NCBI GenBank assembly: GCA_020081605.1
Contig: JAHREC010000049.1
Coordinates: 4,216,001 to 4,280,000, forward strand
Direction: 5' to 3'
Source of the DNA: Albifimbria verrucaria
Lineage: Eukaryota > Ascomycota > Sordariomycetes > Hypocreales > Stachybotryaceae
Length of the DNA stretch: 64,000 nucleotides
The notes under the pieces were generated by a model. It was not told the origin of the DNA. It ran no database searches and saw only the letters and a list, made by a program, of their open reading frames with translations. Position numbers and translations under genes: made by a program. Below, piece after piece: positions 47,077-56,462 of this stretch (position 1 is the first letter of the stretch; each line of letters begins with the position of its first letter).

Positions 47077-50000
47077 TTAGAATTTGTAAATGCTGTAGCT
47101 GGAGTTGTCTATCTTTAGTTCTGCTCCCAAAAGCCTCCCTAATAGGCCCATGAGCTGCCTCGCAATATCGAGCAGTTTTCTCTCGTCAAACGAGGTCCTT
47201 GCTTCTACCAAGACGGGTCCAACACGAATTGATTTGTTTCGATGGGATCGTAACAGAAATATGAGTTTCACATCGTCATTTTTGTCCACAGCTACAATGG
47301 AGAGCGCGCCGCGGAGGGACGATTCGACTGTGGTCCATGATTCCTCGCCATAGACAGAGCTAAAATGTAGACTGGAGCACGCTAGTCTCGACACCCGCTC
47401 AGCCAAAGCACTTCGACATCGTACACGTTTCAATTCCAGTTGTCGTGAAGCTAAATCGCTTAGCAGTGGTGTAACACAACCGAAAGCGACCGAGCATTCT
47501 AAGTCGATGCTAGAAATCCGGTGAACGAAAAGATCAATTATATCTTTCGATATATGTGGGACAGTGATGAGATGCACCCAATCACCCTCAGGCCGAAGAG
47601 AAAACTCTTCAACAGTCCAAGCAGGCGGTCTCTCGAAAACGACTATAATACTCTCAGCATTTCGTTTAGTAGCCATCTTTAGTCTTTTGAGTTTTTCCTC
47701 CAAATACGAAGCATTCTTGCGGCAGTACGCCAAGAGGAGGGCCAAATCATTAGGCTGGTAGATTTGAGAAAATAGCCAAGTTTCGAATATGACTCTTGGA
47801 TCGTTGTGAGAAGACAGTGTAGGGAATGAGTTGTCCGGACTGAAGCATAAAACCTCCCCAGAGACGTTCTGCCCCAATGCTTTATGGTGGCTAATAGTGA
47901 CTCCTTGCACTAAAGGCATACCATTAGCATCTGTGGCTTTGGGCGGCCCTAACTTGATGCCACAACTGTCAAAACCAAAACTGAAGGCTCCATCGACGTG
48001 AATGTATGATATTCTGATGCCGTTCTGGCGCAAACTCATTGAGATGCCCATTATGTCATCCTTAGCCCCAACAAAGGTAGTTCCCATGTTCGCAAACAGA
48101 ATCATATGGTAATCCTGGCCGGATTCAAAGCAATACTTTTGTCGGACAAAGCCTGATGTACAAGTTTCTCAATGCACATACTTCCATCTCGGTAACACGG
48201 TATGACAGAGTACCTTGGGATCCCTTTAGTCTGATTCCCAGCCAGTTTATCGCAATCACGAAGTATTTTCACCACACTGTAATGCGTTTCAGTAGATAAG
48301 TAAACAAATGCGTTAGGAAATTGAGCGAGTGCTGTATGAATGCCGAGTCGGTTACCCATTGTGCTTCCATTGGTAAAAGCTCCCTGAATAATTTGGGATC
48401 CCTAGCTTCAGAGAGCCCAAAATACTCAAACCGGGATGTGATGAGCTGTTGTGACATGTTATCAGCCCAATCCTGCGGTATGTTGACGTCCAGAAACTGT
48501 CCCACAATAGGTCCAAGAACTGATAGCGACCCCATATGGAGTGGGTATCCTGCCATTGACCGTGTCATGACTTTCCATGATTGCACTGTATCCTGTAGCT
48601 CACTGAGTATGTTTTCCGGCATCGGATAGGATTTGACTAAGTCCATAAATGATGCCGGATAATTGGGTCTCGTATCGCTATACGATACACTTCGTAATGC
48701 ACAAATCAAATGCAATTGATCGAGCTTTAGGTGAGGGTGAATATTGAGCACAATTTCCCGCTATCAGTCACGAAACCGCCCATTTCTTGTAGCTTTCTTT
48801 TTGCGCAAGCGAACACGACTGTACAACCACATCTAAGCAGTAAGGAGAGGCGGAGGCTGATATGCCTTGGGATTGCAAAAGCCGCAATACCCCAGTTCGC
48901 ATCTTGGTAAGGTGTCGACAGATATCTCGCAGGCCATTTTCACCAAGCCTCATTTCATACAGTGCTAGCCAAAGAGGGCCTATAGCATCCCTGGATCCTC
49001 CAATTGTTGAGTCAAATGATCGTATGTAAGGCACTCTGGTAGCCTTCGTGATAAGTGACGAGGGTTTCAGTGCTACCGCTGGAGCACTTCGTGATTCAAC
49101 AAGCCCACCAGCAACAATACTTGTTGCCAATACAAATCCATCGTGCGTTCTTAAGGGTTCACTCAGAAGCTTTGCGCCCAGTCTTATTCGCTCTCCTCCG
49201 AGTAGTCGTCTCTCGGTGTCTCCAGTGGATGTGATGTAGTCAAAATTTCGAAAAGCGTCAATATGTAATAAAAGAGAGAATTTTTGCGAAAGTTTTGAAA
49301 TGACAATGAGATCGTCATAATTCATAGCCGAGTTCCCAACAGTTGCAGCGAATATAATGGGACGTGCGCCTTGGGAAGTCGCGGCGAGCAGACTCTCTTC
49401 CAGATTCTCTACCGGATGAGATAGACATACGCGATGAATTTCCAATCCGAAGAATTTCTCGAAGCAAACAATTAATTGGGAATCAAATTGATCATAAACG
49501 AGCACGGGCTTTTGTGTTGGGCATAACTTTTTGAGCTCCTGTTGCAAAGCCCGTATGCAATAACAATTGGCTTCGGTATATGTGCATACATATCCTGAGG
49601 GATTAGGATCGCCGACTCGAGATCCCATTAGACTGAGGAGTTGCAACTCAAACCCCTTAAAATGGAATTCCCAGCTGGTGTCAATCTCGTCTGGCATGTT
49701 GACTTGATTGGCGTGCCATAGTAAGCCAGCATCGGCCATGAGACGACCAGTGTCTTGCCACAGTGGATTTGGTGAGGATGAGAACGGCGTGCATGGAGCG
49801 GACTTCCACTTGTAATACAGTTTGTTCGCCTCGGACAGTACATGATTAATAGGATGATCGGGGTTTCTCCATTGGCAAATCACAGGATCGTCAATCCATT
49901 GAGATCTTGATTCTTGAAAAGCGTTTAGGATTTTATCGTCTGATGAGTCCAATGATAGGCCATGATGATCAAAGAAAGGGGCTGTTGCTAGAGCACCATG

Positions 50001-50198
50001 CATATGTGCTTGGGTAGCAGTGCAGGTTTCGCACGCCCACGGTACTAAAGATGACAGTTATCAGACGTGCCACACTCCTCAATCATACAGTACTAGAATT
50101 ACCCAACTTACATTGCGTTGCGGTCGATTTGTTTCGAATTTCGTGATGAAGGGCATGCCAGGATGCACACCTGCCTCACTACTTGGCAAATACTTCAT
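47077..50198 (-). CDS. tandem two-domain PLP-dependent decarboxylase-like protein (frame broken)
   Basis: One protein of about 1,015 residues with two group-II decarboxylase folds in a row. Exon 1 is 50112-50198 (MKYLPSSEAGVHPGMPF), an intron lies at 50045-50111, and exon 2 runs to 47077. Domain 1 has YVCTYTEANCYC (GTExN-like), IIFAATVGNSAMNYDDL, LLHIDAFRNFDY (the Asp pairing with the PLP nitrogen) and IRLGAKLLSEPLRTHDGFVL, whose Lys (codon 49170-49172) sits where the Schiff-base Lys is expected. Domain 2 has GAFTNGSTMGNRLGIHTA, STETHYSVVKI, FANMGTTFVGAKDD, YIHVDGAFSF and VTISHHKALGQNVSGEVLCF (Lys codon 47881-47883), closest to bacterial-type histidine decarboxylases. A further 150 residues of unknown role end the protein. 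One-base breaks lie near 50111, 48779, 48758, 48396 and 48118. Confidence 0.78.
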
Positions 50199-50461
50199 GA
50201 TGCCAGTAGCTTGGAATCAAGACCAATGATGTAATCAGTTAGATTAATGAAAACCGCCTTCTAAACTTCAAACATTGTCAAAGAGGGATTTTTCTATTTT
50301 TTTGAACAAAAATCTAGATATAATTGTATGCTAAATACTCCTTCCAGATGTAAACTGAGCCACCAAGATCCACTTCAAACGGCACTGTACAACATCCCCA
50401 TAAGGAGATTTTAAAACACTATCCGGGCATGGTCCTCTGCGCCAGGCCTTTCTAGGCAATT

Positions 50462-50764
50462 TCAACGTTTTAAGGCTGGCTGACCTCCCATGTCCAGGGC
50501 TTTCAGCTTGTCCACTTCAAGCCTCGCATGCTTACATGCCGGCGGGGCTGCAGATTGCAGCTCAGCATCTGTGAGCTTTGTGTATGATTGGAAGGGTGGA
50601 GAGTATCCGATTTCGGATCCTGCCACACAGCTGCATTGCTTAATTGTAGGTCCAGACTGCGAAATTGCAACACAGAAGAGGAGCAAAAGTTCCAAAATGA
50701 TAAGTAGCTGTGCATTGAGAATACAGATTTCCAGTTAAGTACACGCTGACCTTCGTAAGCCATG
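50462..50764 (-). CDS. possible small secreted peptide
   Basis: Tentative. A minus-strand frame of about 75 residues begins in a strongly hydrophobic signal-like segment (LELLLLFCVAISQSGP). It continues with KQCSCVAGSEIGYSP, then a Pro/Ala segment with one more Cys, and ends in a basic tail at 50462. No in-frame ATG is adjacent; an upstream ATG at 50762-50764 (MAYEG) could be joined through an inferred intron (branch CTTAACTG, acceptor CACAG near 50715), but the phase does not fit without one base change. It lies in the divergent gap between the tandem PLP gene and the acetyltransferase. Function unknown. Confidence 0.33.
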
Positions 50765-50867
50765 TATGTTTGAAACAACTGTTTACAATAAGAAGATTCG
50801 TCTCCCTTCATCGGATGTGGTTTAATTGGCACTGCTACAAGTGTTCTCAAATCTTCAAAGTTTCAAA

Positions 50868-51599
50868 ATGATTGGCGTGGATCTGCCGTACCCCTCACCT
50901 CCTGGCTTTCATATTAGGGATGCAACACTGGATGATGTGGAGGATATAACACGCCTGTGGTACGCTTCGTTTAACAAATCCCACAAATTTTTCGACAGCG
51001 CAACCCCGATAATGCTGTAACTCGCAAATGGCTTAGCCAAGCTTGGATTATCGGCATACTCGCAGGACCGGCAGTGTTGAAAACACTCGTGGTTGAAGAC
51101 TTGTCCAAGGACAAGAAGCTTGTGGCTTTCGCCAGGATTCATGTACCGCAACCAGATGGAAACCAAGATATTCCCTTCCACAAACACCACCCGAATGGGA
51201 TCCCGAGATTACCGAAGCTCTTTGGGGTGGCATAGCGAGAAACAGGGCCAGCATAATGGGCCGACGGTTACACTGGAGTAGGTGGCTGTTTTATGCAAAG
51301 ACGATTGAGATCAGGCTAACTTGACAACAGTGGGAGAGTTTCTAGGAGTTGAACCATCTTATCAGGAGAAGGGTGTGGCTTCCGCCTTGCTTGAGTGGGC
51401 ATGTCGTCAAGCAGACATCACAGGCTTAGAATTCTATCTCGACGCCACGGTAAAGGGGTTGCCAATATACAAGAAATATTTCGGGTTCGAGGAGATGAAG
51501 AGTTTGGAGCTTCCGATTCGCCCGTCAACATATGGAAGTTATGAAGTTGTTTCAATGGTTCGACAGCCAAAGAGGAGCATACTTCGAGGATCGCTTTGA
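50868..51599 (+). CDS. GNAT N-acetyltransferase (frame broken)
   Basis: GNAT-fold acetyltransferase of about 225 residues that would move an acetyl group from acetyl-CoA to an amine. Exons are 50868-51277 and 51331-51599 (53-nt intron). The N-terminus FHIRDATLDDVEDITRLWY is the first strand and helix. KKLVAFARIHVPQ is the strand 4 region. Motif A, the acetyl-CoA loop, is VEPSYQEKGVASALLEWACR, followed by LDATVKGLPIYKKYFGF. One-base breaks are needed in the CCCC at about 51005 and near 51176-51182. It is divergent from the tandem PLP gene across a 669-base gap, so a shared promoter is possible. An amine made by a decarboxylase would be a natural substrate, but this is inference. Confidence 0.83.
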
Positions 51600-52214
51600 G
51601 CCTGGGCGCAACCAAGATATTGTCCGTCAAGTATTGCGAATGATACAGGAAGTCCATATAGTGAGCTTTTGGAGGGTTTCACAGTATCTCTATGACGAGG
51701 AGCAGGGGTCGGGTGTGACATGGATGGTCCTTTCACGAGAGCAAGTATAAGATATCTGTTTTTCCTCGCCTCAAGCGACTTGTTCTAAGCACTCTTCTTT
51801 AACTCCAGCACAGAGGCCAGAATGGAATATTTCAAGCATCGCTTCCAAGATTTGATCACCAGCAATAGGTGGGAGCGGCTGCCAGCTATTTTGCACATCT
51901 CTTGCTACGCCATCATGTTATGGGTAACAGTCATCGCATTCCTACCTTAATATCTTGTGTACCTTGACAATAGCCATACATTTTGTCATGAGACGCTTGC
52001 ACACACTTACCCATGCCATTGGCTAAGGAACCGATCAGAGATCATAGTTTCTCTCGAGACAGCTTTTACGATCTACTCACTTGGGCAGATGGAGATTGTC
52101 ATTCAACCCCTGGAGTCAATAATTTAAAAGATAGCCACAACAGTCTCTGTCAATATTTTGTTATTTTCGTCCAATTTGTTTTCTTTGTGAGACAGAATCG
52201 AAGCAAGTCATATC
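51600..52214. other. convergent intergenic region
   Basis: About 610 bases. The frame overlapping the end of the acetyltransferase (51532-51750) has no motif. No repeat noted. Confidence 0.45.
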
Positions 52215-52653
52215 CTAGCCAGTTCTAACAAAGTGAAACTTGTCATACCTGTCCAGAAGTATCTTCTCTCCACGCATGACAAGGAAAGATCCATTCGAAT
52301 TGTGCTCAATGTCCACACTACTGAGGCCATGGATAGATTCCATTTCCTCCCGAAGCTTGCTCTTGGGTTTCCTTCCTTTGATACGTTGCTTCTCAAAAAT
52401 ACGTATGCGGCATAAAAAGTGCGTTTGAGTTTCCATCCAACGGACCTTTCTTACCGAGTAAATAGCGTAAATTTGCTGCACATACCTTCTTATCTTTGTA
52501 CCTTTTTGATATCTCAGGGAGGGACGCAGCCTGCGTTACGCCATCGCGGGATAATAGCGCCCGAATCTTCTTGCGTACTTTGTCACACGTATCAAAAACC
52601 GATGCACTAGTGGTCTCCTCCCCGGGGAGAGTCACGAGAAATACGTCTTAACG
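52215..52653 (-). CDS. DUF7726-like small protein (N-terminus unresolved)
   Basis: About 140 residues resembling the fungal domain often annotated as DUF7726: SVFDTCDKVRKKIRALLSRD, then LRYLLGKKGPLDGN, then FEKQRIKGRKPKSKLREEME and a short C-terminal extension ending near 52215. The pattern (TCD-x-VRxKI ... GKKGP-x-x-GN ... FEKxRxxxGKPKSK) suggests a helical DNA- or protein-binding module. Two one-base breaks lie in T-runs (coding strand) near 52410 and 52397. No ATG is found upstream before the end of the neighbouring PLP gene 75 bases away, so the gene is either N-terminally truncated or has a first exon I cannot place. The role is unknown. Confidence 0.5.
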
Positions 52654-52727
52654 GCTCATGCCTCATCAGATGTTCTCTCTGAATAACAAAAGCATGCTAA
52701 TCTTTGTAGTCAAACTTTTATACATAT

Positions 52728-54433
52728 TCAAAAATTGGTCCTCGTTTCCAACTCATCAAGCGACTCTCCCAAACGGCACAGTCCAGCAATCAATGCGTCC
52801 TCCTCGACAGTGAAAGTTATACGAACCCATCCACACTCCTCTGCTCCGTATGCATGGCCTGGTGCAATCATCACCCCGTTTCTTTGGCATATATCAACAA
52901 TCTGATTCTCCCAATGTTCAGTATCCTGTTGGCCATTTGAAACCTTGCTTGTCATTCCTGACGATTGGGCGACGCCACTCATCGAACGACGGATATCGAC
53001 CCAGACGAATAAACCTGCAGACCTGATTATTGTTAGTATCATATACAGAAGGGTTGCCCCAAATTAGTACGTACGCCCTGAAATATTTCAGACCGCGTCT
53101 ACGAAGGAAAGTCGTGGTGGTATGGTAATTCTGCTCCATAAGAGCGATCTTCTTGCGCATGAAATCATCCATCCACTCCTTGTCTTCTAGCATGGCTGCC
53201 CAAATGTCCTGCAAGGCGTGTGGCGACCAGGAAAACATGCTGAGCATCGATCAGCTTTCTATACTCTAGGAGCCGTCACCTTCATTCCTTACCTGATGCT
53301 GGACATAGCCCCGATTATGCCCTCGTTCCGTGTGCAAACCAGGCCTAGTCGTAGTCCATTAGCGCAGAAATCCTTGCTTGCACCATACAATATATGCAGG
53401 AACTCTGCATGGATTGTATTTGCCAGATTTAATGATAACATGGACACGAAAGAATTGCCTAGCGAAATGTCCTTGTTTCCAAACACAGATTTAGCATATA
53501 TCTCGTCTGATATGAGGTGCAATTGATGTTTTCCACAAAATGCGGCAAACTCCATAAGAGTCTCAGGCGGCTGGTATGGTCAATTCACGTCTGAAAAGAG
53601 AGAAGAGAGAAAACAAACATAGCATCTCCCTAGAGGGTTGTGTGGGCTGGCATTCTCGTTAGTGAGTGTTCTGCTTTTCGAGAATGGTGTATAATATCCC
53701 ACTTTGAGATGAGCAAAGCTCGAACGGTGATTCCCGCTTCTTTGGCCTTTTGTAAAGAATCTTCCAAAGCTCTTTTATTTACCTCGGGATTAAAAACATC
53801 CTCAAGATCTTTGTAACCAGGTGTACTCGCATACGTTACTCCAAGTAATTTTACATTACTCCGGTTGAGAACATCAAAACTGAACCCGTTGTAGAAAGGC
53901 TGGGGTACCATGATCCCTTCTCCTCATTGCAGATGGACCATGCCAAGGCATCGATACCACTTGCCACTCCTGGGGTAACGAATATGTTATCAGCATCTAT
54001 AGCTGCTGTGGAATGAAACTCTGTTGTAAGGTAGTGCGCGGCAGCACGTCTAAGTCGAAGTGAACCCCGTGGCCCCGTACTGTAAGTGAGATGGTTTGTG
54101 GGGTCAATTTGAGTCTAGTAATGTTAGAAATCAGAGAGTAGAGTTCGAGTTGAACATATGATACTGACCTTTTATTAATGTAATCTGCAACATCATTGTG
54201 CATGATGCTATTCTCGGCGAGTCGAAGGATTACCCTGCCTCGTCATTAACCATTTTTCTCATAAACTCTCCGAAGAAGCTCGCTTACGTTCCGGTCGGAT
54301 TAGTAGGTGACCATGGATTTCCCATTGACTTCACTCGAGGGCCCCAGATATCCCTGTGAGCAAAACCACTTGCTGCTCTTTGGGATAGGTGATGCTTAGC
54401 AACCGCAGCATTGACGAGTTCGGATTCTTCCAT
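52728..54433 (-). CDS. ACC-synthase-like PLP enzyme (aminotransferase class I/II), frame broken
   Basis: Fold-type I PLP enzyme of about 440 residues in the fungal 1-aminocyclopropane-1-carboxylate-synthase-like group, which includes aminotransferases and C-S lyases such as GliI. The start (MEESELVNAAVAKHHLSQRA) leads to GTVILRLAENSIMHNDVADY, ASPHNPLGRCY, LISDEIYAKSVF and the Schiff-base Lys in YGASKDFCANGLRLG (codon 53373-53375). AGLFVWVDIRRSMSG and GWVRITFTVEED (substrate carboxylate Arg) are at the C-terminus. About six introns are inferred, including 53237-53291 and 53032-53079. One-base breaks fall next to the intron near 54170 and in the run at 53915-53917. It is divergent from the MFS gene across 347 bases. 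Reaction and substrate are not known. Confidence 0.85.
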
Positions 54434-54780
54434 CTGGCGCTCTGTTGACTTGGCTACATTGGGTCGACAGTTGAAGATTTAAATTGTAGAATTTTAAGTT
54501 ATTGTCTGGGTTTATTTTAGTGCGAAGCGCTGATCGTCAAATAACCGGACCCAAGATGCCTCGGTTTCTCAACTAGGACTTCGGCGACTTGGGCGGTATT
54601 AAAATTGGTCACCAATTCAGCGGATGATGGCACAATTTATATTTTGCATATAACTAAAGTTATTTCATTGTAGTGACATATTGTATAGTCCAGCCATTAA
54701 AAACCTGAATCTGGGCTCTTATGGTCATAATTCTACCGACACAGGGCATCAATAAACATCATTCATGACAAGAGCTGAAG
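54434..54780. promoter_or_regulatory. bidirectional promoter with CCTCGG(C/T)TTC motif
   Basis: 347 bases between the divergent PLP-enzyme and MFS genes. It contains CCTCGGTTTC at 54559-54568, matching CCTCGGCTTC sites upstream of the Ctf1-like regulator gene. A second TCGG follows at 54581, exactly 20 bases after the first at 54561, a spacing that would place both on one face of the helix. CGG-containing half sites are the usual targets of Zn2Cys6 regulators. Confidence 0.42.
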
Positions 54781-56377
54781 ATGTCTAGCCCTTGCGAACC
54801 AAGACCGGTCCCGCACAATCGCTTTTCGTCATTTCATAAGGCTGTTATGGTTTTTATACTTTTCACAGCAAGCATTTGTGTGTAGGTAACTTGCCATGGC
54901 AATCTCAATTCCCCATTCCCAATCGCTCGCAGACACCCTTTAGCAGCGGATAGATCACTAATAAAATTTCAAGAACATGCACCAGTTCGATTTACACCAC
55001 AACATATGCAGATTTGGGCGCAAAGTTCAATACGAGCACCTATGTTGTTAGTATCGGGTTGTCCCTGTTTGTACTGGGCATTGGCACGGGCCCTCTACTC
55101 ACCAGTCCGTTGAGCGAGCATTATGGTAGAAGGCCCATTTACCTTGTTTCATGGTGCATGTTCATCATATGGACAATCCCTTCCGCGTTAGCAAACAACA
55201 TCGAGACTCTTCTAGTCTGCAGATATTTTGCAGGCTTTGCGGGAGGTACATTCTTATCCACATCAGGAGGAACAATTGCAGACCTGTACGAAGCAGCCCA
55301 TATACAAGTTCCTATGGCTTTCTTCACGCTTTCTACTTCCTTTGGTGCGACCCTTGGTCCATTCTTTGGCGGTTTTATCAACTACAACGCCGATTATAAA
55401 TGGACCACCTATTTTACTCTCATTTGGGCGGCCATGGTGTTACTGGCTCTTCTTTTTTCTGCCCAGAGACACATCGAAGGGAGATAGTTGGAGCAGAGCA
55501 CAACATGTCCATTTCTAGCGTAATTTTAGTTTCTGTGAAGCGACCCTTCCAGCTACTCTTGCTGGAACCGATGTGTTTGTGTTTGGCAGTTTACGCTGGC
55601 ATTTTGCTGGGAACACTTTACCTTTTCTTTGGAGCATTTCCATTAGTCTTCCATGAAGCTTATGGGATGAATGCATGGCAAATCGGCCTTACTTTCACAG
55701 GCATGGCAGCAGGCATGTGTATAGCCACCCTTTGTTCCCCGCTCTTGGATTCCTGGCGTTTGTTGCTCATACAGTCATCACATCCTGTTTCTGGGACGGG
55801 TGAGCCAGAGTATCGTCTACTTCCAGGTATTGTTGGTAGCCTGATGGTTCCTATTGGGCTTTTTCTGTTTTCTTGGACTTCCATCACCCGTATTCACTGG
55901 ATAGTCCTGATAATTGGTTCCAGTCTATTTGGTTGCGGGTACGTTCTGCCAATTAATCATTTTTATTAATGGCGACACAATTAACTGGAGATTAGGCAAA
56001 TACTGGTATTCACGGGTATTTTCACATTTTTGGTCAGTTGAGGTACCCCTCTTTGACTAAGGCATGAATTAACCGCTCGTAGGTTGGTGCTTATCCCAAA
56101 TACGCGGCTTCTGCTCTAGCATCGAATGGTTTGTTCAGAGCTTCATTTGCTGGTACGTGTCAACATCTCCGACATTTGACAACATCAACTAATACTTCAG
56201 TGACTTATTACAGCTATTTGTCCGCTATTCGGCCAGCAAATGTATCACAAGCTGGGATATCAATGGGCCAGTAGCCTTATTGCTTTCTTGACCTTGGCTA
56301 TGATGCCGTTTCCTTATATTTTCTTTAGATATGGAAAGGTTCTTAGAGGCAAAAGCGAGTTTGCCATTTCTAGTTGA
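54781..56377 (+). CDS. MFS exporter, DHA1/polyamine-drug type
   Basis: MFS transporter of the DHA1 (TPO/multidrug) group, about 430 residues, in the plasma membrane. It starts with MSSPCEPRPVPHNRFSSFHK and a first helix cut by an intron (donor GTAGGT at 54881, acceptor TTTCAAG near 54973). The hallmark loop 2-3 motif is LSEHYGRRPIYLVSW. TM4-5 holds CRYFAGFAGGTFLSTSGGTI and GATLGPFFGGFI. The second half has AYGMNAWQIGLTFTGMAAGM and AYPKYAASALASNGLFRASF. Introns also lie near 55938, 56033-56082 and 56153-56213. One base appears missing in the T-run at about 55453-55458. DHA1 carriers usually export small molecules, so this is the likely export step of the neighbouring PLP-based pathway. Confidence 0.85.
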
Positions 56378-56462
56378 AGAAACTCGAATTTTATTTAAGA
56401 CGCTCTTGAGTATAAGAAGCAACAGAAGTCCACCTTGCTACCGTCCTTAATTCCCGCAACAA

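Noticed and set aside
47077..50198. Four separate decarboxylase-like genes at this locus
   Set aside because: The frames abut without promoters, continue each other's conserved blocks and join by single-base corrections, so one gene is the better model.
50020..50229. 69-codon forward frame
   Set aside because: Lies antisense to exon 1 and the intron of the tandem PLP gene; a shadow frame.
52728..54433. Assigning the ACC-synthase-like gene to ethylene or epidithiodioxopiperazine biosynthesis
   Set aside because: The family covers several activities and none of the partner genes of those pathways is in the window.
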